The translations under genes and the position numbers were made by a program. The notes under the pieces were generated by a model. It worked only from the letters and a program-made list of their open reading frames with translations. It ran no database searches and was not told the DNA's origin. Below are positions 22,351-30,190 of a stretch of DNA of 33,074 nt, one piece after another; position 1 is the first letter of the stretch; every line of letters starts with the position of its first letter. Source of the DNA: Methanomicrobiales archaeon (lineage in GTDB: Archaea > Halobacteriota > Methanomicrobia > Methanomicrobiales > Methanospirillaceae); assembly GCA_012729535.1 (NCBI GenBank), contig JAAYCY010000036.1, positions 1 to 33,074 on the forward strand. The letters are read 5' to 3'.

Positions 22351-23254
22351 CCGGATCCTCTGTGATCTCTGTTCTGCACCGGCAGTCTACCTTGACAGAA
22401 CCCGCGATTCTCACCTGTGCAAAGAACATCTCATAGGGCAGGTAGAGAAAGAGGTTAAAAACTACCTGAACAAACTTCCTGACCTTCCACAGACCATTGG
22501 AATAGCGTTCAGCGGGGGAAAGGATAGTACATCCTTACTAAAAGTCCTTTCGTGTATAACCGATGAAATTCCCTGCAAATTCATCGCTCTGACAGTTGAC
22601 GAAGGAATTGACGGGTATCGGGAGGACACTATCAAAGCAGCTCGTGAAACCTGTAAGATCCTTGGTGTCAGTCACCACATCATCAGGTTTTCTGATCTCT
22701 TTGGATCCTCTCTTGATAACCTGGTGTCTGGATCTGACCGGAATGCATGCACAATTTGTGGGATACTCCGCCGCCGTGCTCTTGAAATCCTGGCACAGCG
22801 CCATGGAATCCGGGTAATTGCAACAGGCCATAACCTGGACGACCATGCACAGACTGCCGTTATGAATGCCATATCAGGAGATACCAAAAAAATCTTTACT
22901 GGTCTTGGTTCTTCACAGTGGTATGCAAAAAGGATAAAACCATTTGCTCACGTCAGTGAACGCGAAGTTACACTTTATGCAATGCTCACCGGAATGTTTC
23001 GAAATTTACCCGAATGTCCGTATGCCATAACATCACTAAGGGGAGAAGTAAGAAGCCTCCTTTATCAATATGAACGAAAGCACCCAGGATCAATGAAAAA
23101 TGCAGCAAAATGTGAAGAGATACTAAGGGAAAAATTCGGGAATTCATTTGAGCGTGAACCCTACCGGGTATGTTCACGGTGTGGATGGCCAGGATCAGGT
23201 AATATTTGCCAGGTTTGTAATGTTCTGGACAATGACAGGACGAATTCGCAATAA
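22340..23254 (+). CDS. ncsA: tRNA 2-thiouridine synthetase, NcsA/CTU1 family (TtcA-like)
   Basis: A 304-residue cytosolic PP-loop ATPase of the NcsA/Ncs6/CTU1 group, which activates U34 of Lys/Glu/Gln tRNAs for 2-thiolation. An N-terminal zinc site uses Cys8/Cys11 and Cys27/His30. The PP-loop SGGKDS is at residues 58-63. Further motifs are the conserved CTICGILRRRALE with its catalytic Cys pair, ATGHNLDDHAQT and a C-terminal zinc ribbon (CSRCGWPGSGNICQVC). The length is normal. In archaea sulfur can come through a ubiquitin-like carrier (SAMP/ThiS type), and such a carrier is encoded at 24828. The gene overlaps the broken ORF upstream, and 17 bases separate it from the next gene. Confidence 0.9.
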   Translation: MTGNRILCDLCSAPAVYLDRTRDSHLCKEHLIGQVEKEVKNYLNKLPDLPQTIGIAFSGGKDSTSLLKVLSCITDEIPCKFIALTVDEGIDGYREDTIKAARETCKILGVSHHIIRFSDLFGSSLDNLVSGSDRNACTICGILRRRALEILAQRHGIRVIATGHNLDDHAQTAVMNAISGDTKKIFTGLGSSQWYAKRIKPFAHVSEREVTLYAMLTGMFRNLPECPYAITSLRGEVRSLLYQYERKHPGSMKNAAKCEEILREKFGNSFEREPYRVCSRCGWPGSGNICQVCNVLDNDRTNSQ

Positions 23255-23271
23255 TCGAGAGAGATCCTGGA

Positions 23272-23613
23272 GTGAAGATAAACAGAAATACCATGTATCA
23301 TTTGATTCACATGCACATTGTAGATAGAATAAAAACCTCAAAATGTATTGATGGAAACATTGTAAGCGAATATACACTCAGTAAACCGATAGATTCAGCA
23401 TTCCTCTCCATACTCGATATGATGGGTTTATTATCGATTAAAAAACTAGGAAACCTGCAAATGTTTACCTACAGGGAAGATGACTGGTTAACCATCAAGG
23501 GTATGACTGGAGATACTATGCTCTATGTAACACACTTGAAAAGCAAGAAAGAACGAACTGAAGAACGTATTACTTTTTTCCTGGAACAATATCGTAAAGA
23601 GGAGGAAGGGTAG
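23272..23613 (+). CDS. Hypothetical protein, probable operon partner of ncsA
   Basis: A 113-residue protein not assigned to any family. It starts with GTG after GAGAGA. ATG 23293 is an alternative that would begin MYHLIHMHIVDRIKTSKCID. The pattern is a helix, then an LSKPIDSAFLSILDMMGLLS stretch, a short beta region (NLQMFTYREDDWLTIKG) and a highly charged C-terminal helix (KSKKERTEERITFFLEQYRK). It has no signal peptide or membrane segment. It may be a small DNA- or RNA-associated protein, but nothing specific supports this. It lies 17 bases after ncsA on the same strand. Confidence 0.6.
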   Translation: MKINRNTMYHLIHMHIVDRIKTSKCIDGNIVSEYTLSKPIDSAFLSILDMMGLLSIKKLGNLQMFTYREDDWLTIKGMTGDTMLYVTHLKSKKERTEERITFFLEQYRKEEEG

Positions 23614-23763
23614 ACTCACACGTAAACGCTCACTCAGTTTTGCTATCGATGATATCAGGCCTACACAGACGAGGATTTTCCAATCTTTCAAATAACGATT
23701 ATCTATTCTAGCTCTTCTGATCTGGCACTCGATGTCAGGATATTTTAGAGGAGAGGTCTTATG

Positions 23764-24576
23764 CTATAAAATAACCTCATCCATACTCCCTGACCGGTAT
23801 CCACGGAGATCAAGAGTAATGTAAACAAATCCGAGTTTTTTAAACTGTTTAAGAACGGATTTCCGTGCGGAAAACACCATTTCCATCTCATCAGGAGGTA
23901 CTTCTATCCGGGCTATGGTTCCATGATGCCGGACACGAGGCTGCGAAATCCCAAGGTCTGACAAAATATCCTCTCCTACTTCTATCATTCGCAGTTTATC
24001 CTGGGTTATCTCGTCCCCGTATGGAATCCGGGAATATAAACAGGCTGATGACGGTTTATTCCAGAAAGACAACCCTTTGCTTTTAGCAATTTCCCTGATG
24101 TCCTGCTTGGTAATACCAGCCATGATAAACGGGTGAATAACACCACAGGAACCAAAGGCGTCTATTCCCGGGCGATTTTCACCAATATCAGATACATTTG
24201 CTCCATCTGCGATAGAATGACAGTGGTTTTTTTTCCTGGCAGATTCAAGGATCTCAAAATTTCCAAGTTTACAATACCTGCACCTATCCGAAGGATTCGT
24301 CTGCATCAAGTCTTCTGAAAGCAGCTTTCCGGATATGACATCCAGAGAAAGCCCAAATTCTTCTGCCTGCTTCAATGCTGCATGGAACGCTTTTCGAGAG
24401 ATTTCAGGCCCATCAATGAAGACACAATAAACGGATTCCGAACCAAGGATATCTGTTGCATGAACTGCAAGAAGAGAACTGTCAACTCCACCGGAGTAGG
24501 CGATAAGCAAAGGAGCATTTTTTTGAAGAATTTCCGTTAATAATTCACATTTTTTATTGATTGTCATTGCTATCAT
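23764..24576 (-). CDS. larE: LarE-type ATP-dependent sacrificial sulfur transferase
   Basis: A 270-residue protein of the LarE family: PP-loop enzymes that adenylate a substrate carboxylate and insert sulfur, known for building the nickel-pincer cofactor of lactate racemase. The PP-loop AYSGGVDSSLL is near the N-terminus. DRCRYCKLGNFE and WNKPSSACLYSRIPYGDEIT follow. The Cys in SSACLYSR matches the sulfur-donor or cluster Cys. Together with the CxxC of CRYCK this gives three cysteines, compatible with an Fe-S-dependent LarE variant (inference). I prefer ATG 24576, preceded by GGTG; GTG 24588 and ATG 24567 are alternatives. No larA, larB or larC is in the window, so its substrate here is open. 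It is divergent from the sulfur-carrier gene. Confidence 0.88.
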   Translation of the reverse strand: MIAMTINKKCELLTEILQKNAPLLIAYSGGVDSSLLAVHATDILGSESVYCVFIDGPEISRKAFHAALKQAEEFGLSLDVISGKLLSEDLMQTNPSDRCRYCKLGNFEILESARKKNHCHSIADGANVSDIGENRPGIDAFGSCGVIHPFIMAGITKQDIREIAKSKGLSFWNKPSSACLYSRIPYGDEITQDKLRMIEVGEDILSDLGISQPRVRHHGTIARIEVPPDEMEMVFSARKSVLKQFKKLGFVYITLDLRGYRSGSMDEVIL

Positions 24577-24800
24577 AATTTTTCGCACCAGATGTAGTTC
24601 ATCTTTATCGGCAAATTAGTGATAATTGATTACGGTTTGACTTCTGGATAGATAATAATCTGATCTCCATTTTTTCCCTTAAAAAATTCTGCCTGAAAAA
24701 GGGCGGATGTTTTATCTTACCTCTAAAATAAACTATATGATGATATATGTAACGAATATAATTCTATTTTTATTAAATTGCCATTATCATCACATCTATC

Positions 24801-24808
24801 TTAAATAA
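24801..24808 (+). promoter_or_regulatory. TATA box for sulfur-carrier gene, probable leaderless transcript
   Basis: TTAAATAA is centred about 24 bases before the ATG at 24828, with no Shine-Dalgarno in between. Transcription would begin at or very near the start codon. Confidence 0.4.
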
Positions 24809-24827
24809 CAAGCAAATATCTACAGCA

Positions 24828-25022
24828 ATGAACCTGATTCTTCCGGATAAAACTGAAATAAATCTCGAGGTGAAAGGAAAAAAAATTGAAGAAATCCTGC
24901 TTGACCAGAAATTAGATCCCCTAACAGTCCTGGTATCCAGGGGGGAAGAGATCATACCGGAAGATACCATTCCAGATGAAGATGACATCATCAGGGTAAT
25001 CCAGGTCTCACATGGAGGGTAA
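24828..25022 (+). CDS. ThiS/MoaD-type ubiquitin-like sulfur carrier protein
   Basis: A 64-residue beta-grasp protein ending in the diglycine needed for thiocarboxylate formation (VIQVSHGG). The pattern INLEVKGKKIEEILLDQKLD, then LTVLVSRGEEIIPEDTIPDE, then DDIIRVIQ is that of ThiS/MoaD/SAMP carriers. After activation by an E1-like enzyme it would deliver sulfur to tRNA thiolation, molybdopterin or thiazole synthesis. No E1-like adenylyltransferase is in this window. The proximity of ncsA, larE and nifS suggests tRNA thiolation or a related use. It lies about 190 bases before nifS. Confidence 0.9.
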   Translation: MNLILPDKTEINLEVKGKKIEEILLDQKLDPLTVLVSRGEEIIPEDTIPDEDDIIRVIQVSHGG

Positions 25023-25212
25023 ACAGGATGAACAAACACAGACTGTTGTAATGATTTACCTATTCGGGGGTGAAAGAAATCTTTGTAAGGTATGAAATAG
25101 TCTGGAATTCCGGTACATCCAGAATCCTGTTGGATGAGATGAATAATTGGGAATGAGAGCCCCCCGGCGATCTTCTCATCAGGTACTTACACTAAACATA
25201 TTTACGACGACA

Positions 25213-26400
25213 ATGGCCAACGAAAAACTCGTATACATGGATCACAGTGCTACCACGGCAACAGATCCTGAAGTGATACAGGCTATGCTTCCATGGTTTT
25301 CAGAGCATTACGGAAATCCATCTTCACTGTACCGCCTGGCCCGGGAATCAAGAACTGCTATTGAAGATGCACGAAAAAAAGTTGCTGTAGCAATCGGGGC
25401 AACCCCGGAAGAAATATTCTTTACATCAGGGGGGACTGAATCAGATAACTGGGCATTAATCGGCACCGCATTCAGTCACAAAAAAAAAGGAACGCACATA
25501 ATTACCACTGCCATTGAGCATCATGCAATCCTGCATACCTGTGAATATCTGAAGAAACAGGGTTTTTCAGTCACCTACCTTCCGCCAGATGAATCTGGAA
25601 AGATCCAAATTGAGGATATCAGAGCAGCAATTACCGAAAAGACCATTCTTATCTCGGTTATGTTTGCCAATAATGAGATCGGAACAATTCAACCGATCCA
25701 CGAAATCGGACATATCTGCAGGGAACGGGGAATTATATTTCACACCGATGCAGTCCAGGCAATCGGCAATGTTCCCATCAATGTTACTAACATGGACATT
25801 GACCTGCTCTCTCTTTCCGGACACAAATTCTATGGACCTAAAGGAACTGGTGCTCTGTATATCAGGAAAGGAGTCAGGATTGACAGTTACCTCCACGGTG
25901 GAGCACAGGAAAAGAGAAAACGGGCAGGGACAGAGAATGTTCCGGGAATTGTCGGACTTGGTGTTGCAATAGAAAAGGCGGTTCATGACCAGGAAGTTAA
26001 AACAAAGAGGATTCGTGACTTACGGGATCGGTTGCTCGAGCGAATTTTTACGGAAATCCCGAATTGCAGATTGAACGGCCATAAAACTGACAGACTTCCG
26101 GGAAACATCAATATATGTTTTGAGTTTATCGAGGGTGAATCCCTGATTCTTCTTCTTGACCATGCAGGTATCGCTGCTTCGACCGGGAGTGCCTGTTCGT
26201 CCGGATCGCTTGAACCATCTCATGTCCTTATGGCTATTGGTGTTCCGATAGAAATCGCCCATGGATCACTTCGTCTCACATTAGGACATGAGAATACCGA
26301 AGAACACGTTGAATATGTGTGCAAGGAGCTTAAAAAAGCCGTGGAAAAACTCCGTGCCATGTCACCCCTGTATGCAGATTACATGAAAAAGAGGCAATAA
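25213..26400 (+). CDS. nifS: Cysteine desulfurase, NifS/IscS type
   Basis: A PLP-dependent class V aminotransferase-fold enzyme of 395 residues that takes sulfur from cysteine, leaving alanine and an enzyme persulfide. It begins MANEKLVYMDHSATTATDPE. TSGGTESDNWALIG, DAVQAIGNVPINV and SLSGHKFYGPKGTG (with the PLP-binding Lys) are all present. The persulfide Cys lies in STGSACSSGS, the short-loop NifS/IscS group-I arrangement. I chose ATG 25213 because homology begins there; an upstream GTG-type extension at 25147 is not supported. The stop codon abuts the nifU start with no gap, so the two form a desulfurase-scaffold pair. Confidence 0.94.
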   Translation: MANEKLVYMDHSATTATDPEVIQAMLPWFSEHYGNPSSLYRLARESRTAIEDARKKVAVAIGATPEEIFFTSGGTESDNWALIGTAFSHKKKGTHIITTAIEHHAILHTCEYLKKQGFSVTYLPPDESGKIQIEDIRAAITEKTILISVMFANNEIGTIQPIHEIGHICRERGIIFHTDAVQAIGNVPINVTNMDIDLLSLSGHKFYGPKGTGALYIRKGVRIDSYLHGGAQEKRKRAGTENVPGIVGLGVAIEKAVHDQEVKTKRIRDLRDRLLERIFTEIPNCRLNGHKTDRLPGNINICFEFIEGESLILLLDHAGIAASTGSACSSGSLEPSHVLMAIGVPIEIAHGSLRLTLGHENTEEHVEYVCKELKKAVEKLRAMSPLYADYMKKRQ

Positions 26401-26829
26401 ATGTATAGCGAAAAAGTAATGGATCATTTTATGAACCCCCGGAACCAGGGGGAAATATCCGACGCCGATGGTGTTGGTGAGGTTGGAAATCCGTCATGCG
26501 GTGATATTATGCGGATTTTCATCAAGGTAAAAGATAATATCATCACCGATGTGAAGTTTCAGACTTTCGGGTGTGGTGCTGCCATTGCATCAAGCAGTAT
26601 GGCAACCGAACTAATCAAGGGAAAAACACTGGAAGAAGCCTGGGAAATGTCCAATAAGGCTGTTGTAGAGGCTCTTGAAGGACTACCACCGGTTAAGGTG
26701 CATTGTTCGGTACTTGCAGAAGACGGGATTCACCAGGCAATCAATGACTACCGGATAAAACAGGGACTTTCACCCTGGGAAGAAAAGGGGGGGCACACCC
26801 ACAGTCATGATGATGAAACCTGCGAATAA
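26401..26829 (+). CDS. nifU: Iron-sulfur cluster scaffold NifU/IscU (N-terminal type)
   Basis: A 142-residue IscU-like scaffold on which [2Fe-2S]/[4Fe-4S] clusters are built. The three ligand cysteines sit in VGNPSCGD, FQTFGCGAA and KVHCSVLAED, with the conserved Asp of CGD next to the first. It lacks the central [2Fe-2S] and C-terminal Nfu domains of nitrogen-fixation NifU and ends in a His/acidic tail (GGHTHSHDDETCE) that could hold iron. Its ATG directly follows the nifS stop. A short T-run (26834-26838) after the stop may terminate the unit. Confidence 0.94.
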   Translation: MYSEKVMDHFMNPRNQGEISDADGVGEVGNPSCGDIMRIFIKVKDNIITDVKFQTFGCGAAIASSSMATELIKGKTLEEAWEMSNKAVVEALEGLPPVKVHCSVLAEDGIHQAINDYRIKQGLSPWEEKGGHTHSHDDETCE

Positions 26830-26952
26830 TCCATTTTTAATAACACTTCTCATCTGGTAAGGCATGGCAGTAAATGCCCAGGTATAGTACTCGGGTATAC
26901 CTGACGAAAATGTTGAAAATTGTCACCTGTGATTGACAAATCAACAGGAAAA

Positions 26953-28341
26953 TCAGTCATCAATATTCTGATCCCGGAGATTTCCCCGGACAAGGGAGAA
27001 GAATATCCCCAGAATACAGAGCACGGAAAAGAACTGAAATCCGATACTCATAGCACTCATAAGTTGTCCTGACACATCCGGAGTAATCTCTACTTTTCCA
27101 ACGACGACGGCGATTATCATCATCGCTATTCCCATCGAGAACATCTGGCCCAAAAGCCGCATCGTTCCAAGGGTTCCGGATGCAATCCCATAATACCTTT
27201 TTTCTACCGAACTCATGATTGCATTGGTATTAGGGGAGGAGAAGAGTGCATATCCAAGGCCAATGACAGCAAGAATTACCATCAGGACAATCATGGAAGT
27301 TACAGGAGAGAGAAAACTAAGCGCAATGAGACCGACCGCTATTACCGCCATTCCTGCGGATGATATTTTTCCAGGTTCTATCCGGTCAGAGAGGCTTCCG
27401 GCATATGACGAAAAAGCAGCCTGAACAACGGGCTGTGCTACCAGGATAATCCCCGCCTCTAATGATCCAAATCCCCGGATATACTGGAGATAGAGACTTA
27501 AAAAGAACGTAATCGCAAAGGTAGAACCATAGTTAATGAGTGCGGCAAGATTTGAACAGGCAAAGACCCGGTTCTTACTGAATAACGAAAAGTGAATCAG
27601 GGGATATGGTTCACGGTGGTCATGGAAGATGAATAGCCCCATAATTATAAAACCAAGGGCCAGTGAGGCATATCCATGGATCTCCGGAAGCTCGGAAAAT
27701 CCGATCATAATTGCAGTCAGACTGATACCATAAAGGAGGGCCCCTTTCAGATCAAACCGTTCTCCGGCTGCATCTGCCCATTCTCCCCGGAGGAAGAGCG
27801 ATATCATGACAATAATACATAGACCGATGGGAATATTAATAAGAAAAATACTACGCCATCCAAACTCCGATACCAGGATACCCCCGAGGAATGGTCCGGC
27901 TGAAAGCCCAAGATAGACAGATGTTGTGTATATTCCAAGGACTTTTCCCCGTTTCATAGGATTTGTAACCGAGGTCAGGATGGCAACTGCAGTCCCATAG
28001 ATCATGGCAGCACCTATTCCCTGCAGTAACCGTGAGGAGAGGAGCATCCCGGAAGATGCCGATATTATCATGAGCCCGGAAGCGATAGTAAAGACAGTAA
28101 TTCCGATGTGAAGAACCTTCTTTCTCCCAAAAATATCTCCAATTTTCCCGAAGGGAACCAGAAATGCTGCAGAAGCCAGCAGGTAAATACTATTGAGCCA
28201 ACTTAATGACACCGCATCAAGAGAATATTCATCGGCGATGGAAGGCAGGGCAATATTTACCGCTGAAATATCAAAAGGAGTGAGAAAACCACAAAAAAGT
28301 GCGATGATGAGAGTATAGAGGGGAATATCAGGACGCTTCAT
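26953..28341 (-). CDS. MFS drug/solute exporter, DHA2 (EmrB/QacA, 14-TM) type
   Basis: A 462-residue major facilitator with about fourteen hydrophobic segments. The N-terminal part has DISAVNIALPSIADEY and the loop 2-3 signature FGKIGDIFGRKKVLHIG. The motif C region reads YLGLSAGPFLGGILVSEFGW, typical of antiporters that export drugs. The substrate cannot be predicted. The orientation is convergent with nifU, and 72 bases separate its start from the thiM stop, so it may share a transcript with thiM. There is nothing to tie it to methanogenesis. Confidence 0.9.
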   Translation of the reverse strand: MKRPDIPLYTLIIALFCGFLTPFDISAVNIALPSIADEYSLDAVSLSWLNSIYLLASAAFLVPFGKIGDIFGRKKVLHIGITVFTIASGLMIISASSGMLLSSRLLQGIGAAMIYGTAVAILTSVTNPMKRGKVLGIYTTSVYLGLSAGPFLGGILVSEFGWRSIFLINIPIGLCIIVMISLFLRGEWADAAGERFDLKGALLYGISLTAIMIGFSELPEIHGYASLALGFIIMGLFIFHDHREPYPLIHFSLFSKNRVFACSNLAALINYGSTFAITFFLSLYLQYIRGFGSLEAGIILVAQPVVQAAFSSYAGSLSDRIEPGKISSAGMAVIAVGLIALSFLSPVTSMIVLMVILAVIGLGYALFSSPNTNAIMSSVEKRYYGIASGTLGTMRLLGQMFSMGIAMMIIAVVVGKVEITPDVSGQLMSAMSIGFQFFSVLCILGIFFSLVRGNLRDQNIDD

Positions 28342-28413
28342 GAAGGGATGTAAATATAACTCAACATACTATCAATATTGTGAAATTATATCCGGCAGGA
28401 AGTGTTCCAGCGG

Positions 28414-29208
28414 TCACAGTTTCCTGATCCTTCCATACCGGTTGACATCATCTTCAGTAACTGTCGCCAAATGATCAAACAGGTGATATTTAAACGAACC
28501 CGGACCGGCAGCTTTGGCAGCAGCCCGCTCTCCGGCGATTCCAAATGCAGTGATTCCGGCGGCTGATGACCGGGAGTAATCTGATGAAACCGCAGCACAT
28601 GCCCCGATGATAGATGCTGCCATACATCCGGTTCCTGATAACCGGCCCATATATGGATGACCATTTTCACACTGTATAATACAGTTCCCATCGCTGACGA
28701 CATCGATGACCCCGCTCATCACAACGGTGCTGCCAAGTCTCTCTGCGAGCATCCGGGTAATTTCCACCGGATCCCCCATGACTCCCCCTGAATCAACACC
28801 TCTCACCTCTGATTGTATTCCGGCAAGTGTCCCTATTTCTCCGGCATTTCCCTTGAGAACCGAAATAGGTAGTTCCTGTATCATTCGCTGGGCTGTTTTT
28901 GTCCGAAAACCCGTGGCACCAGCACCGACCGGATCCAGGATGATGGGGATACCCTGTTTTCCAGCAGCTTTTCCGGCAAGAAACATACGGGTTATCTGCC
29001 TGGTGTCCAGTGTTCCGATATTCAGGACGAGAGCTCCAGCCATGGAAACCATCTCTTCAACCTCTTCTTCGGCATGGGCCATAACCGGAGAACCACCAAT
29101 ACAGAGAGTAATATTTGCACAATCGTTTACCGTGACGTAATTTGTAATATGATGAACGAGTGGAGTTCTTTCTCTAACAGAACTGATGATTGATCCAAGC
29201 ATTTCCAT
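28414..29208 (-). CDS. thiM: Hydroxyethylthiazole kinase
   Basis: ThiM phosphorylates 5-(2-hydroxyethyl)-4-methylthiazole, salvaging the thiazole half of thiamine. The 264-residue product shows [51 protein letters not shown] and the catalytic [12 protein letters not shown] motif with its Cys. The ATG at 29208 is preferred: GATGAGG precedes it and family similarity begins there. An earlier in-frame GTG-type start at 29253 would add a hydrophobic stretch with no counterpart. No thiE or thiD is adjacent. Confidence 0.92.
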   Translation of the reverse strand: MEMLGSIISSVRERTPLVHHITNYVTVNDCANITLCIGGSPVMAHAEEEVEEMVSMAGALVLNIGTLDTRQITRMFLAGKAAGKQGIPIILDPVGAGATGFRTKTAQRMIQELPISVLKGNAGEIGTLAGIQSEVRGVDSGGVMGDPVEITRMLAERLGSTVVMSGVIDVVSDGNCIIQCENGHPYMGRLSGTGCMAASIIGACAAVSSDYSRSSAAGITAFGIAGERAAAKAAGPGSFKYHLFDHLATVTEDDVNRYGRIRKL

Positions 29209-29320
29209 ACTATCCTCATCTCTTCTCACGAGAATACATAAAAAACACACCATTCAGATTTCTTTACAACTTCAACCGTTCATCAAAAATATGAAAGAAA
29301 AGAACTAAAATAATAATTCC

Positions 29321-30124
29321 ATGATAAAACCTAACTTTTCAACCGAAATGAAAGATCCCGGATATGAAATTTTCATCGCAATTGTTTCAATCATCTCCAT
29401 TATTAACCTGGGAATACTCTGGATTCCGGGGCTGAATGAAGATACCCAGTCTCTCATTCTCATCATGAATACCGGACTTACCGCAATTTTCCTAATGGAT
29501 TTTATCTTCAGGATTATGACGGCAAGGTCAAAAAAGCATTATTTTATTCAGAACTGGGGGTGGGCAGATCTTCTTGCATGTGTTCCGGTTATGAGATTTT
29601 TGAGGCTTTTCAGGATTTTTAAAGCATACCGGATCATACACAATCTCGGATTACGTAATATCAAACGACACCTTTCAGAAAACCGTGCTGAAACGGCGAT
29701 TTACATCCTTGTTCTGATGGTATTTCTCATTATTGAATTTGGATCATTTTTCATTCTCCTGGCTGAAGGAGGAGCAGAAGATGCAAACATTACTAATGCA
29801 ACCGATGCCATCTGGTGGGTTTATGTAACAATTACGACCGTAGGATACGGGGATCATTACCCGGTGACCAATACAGGAAAAGCCATTGGAATTCTGGTGA
29901 TGACAACCGGCGTTGGGATATTTGCAACATTTGCCGGATACATTGCAAATAAACTTCTTTCATCAAAAAAAGAAGAGGAACCAATTGTTCAGGCTGACAG
30001 AGAGATATTGGAAAAACTTGATCTGCTCAAGATAACTATTGAAAGACAGGAAGCAGGATTTTCTGATATCACTTTGCGTTTACAACAGATTGAACAATAC
30101 CTGGGGCAAAATACCAGAAAATAA
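29321..30124 (+). CDS. Voltage-gated potassium channel-like ion transport protein
   Basis: A 267-residue membrane protein with six predicted helices. S1-S4 occupy about residues 14-110; S4 carries spaced positive residues (RFLRLFRIFKAYRII). The pore loop with selectivity filter TTVGYGDHYPVT lies near residue 175-186, followed by S6 (AIGILVMTTGVGIFATFAGYI). A short cytosolic C-terminus (REILEKLDLLKITIERQEA) could form a coiled coil. The TVGYGD filter predicts K+ selectivity. The gene is monocistronic, ending in a small hairpin. Confidence 0.88.
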   Translation: MIKPNFSTEMKDPGYEIFIAIVSIISIINLGILWIPGLNEDTQSLILIMNTGLTAIFLMDFIFRIMTARSKKHYFIQNWGWADLLACVPVMRFLRLFRIFKAYRIIHNLGLRNIKRHLSENRAETAIYILVLMVFLIIEFGSFFILLAEGGAEDANITNATDAIWWVYVTITTVGYGDHYPVTNTGKAIGILVMTTGVGIFATFAGYIANKLLSSKKEEEPIVQADREILEKLDLLKITIERQEAGFSDITLRLQQIEQYLGQNTRK

Positions 30125-30127
30125 AAT

Positions 30128-30143
30128 AACCGCCCCGGTTTTT
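30128..30143 (+). terminator. Hairpin terminator after channel gene
   Basis: AACCG (30128-30132) and CGGTT (30136-30140) form a 5-bp stem around CCC, followed by TTT. It lies just beyond the channel stop codon. Confidence 0.5.
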
Positions 30144-30190
30144 CATCTGCCTGTACCTTTTTACCCCGCAGCCCCTATTTATTCAGTGAA

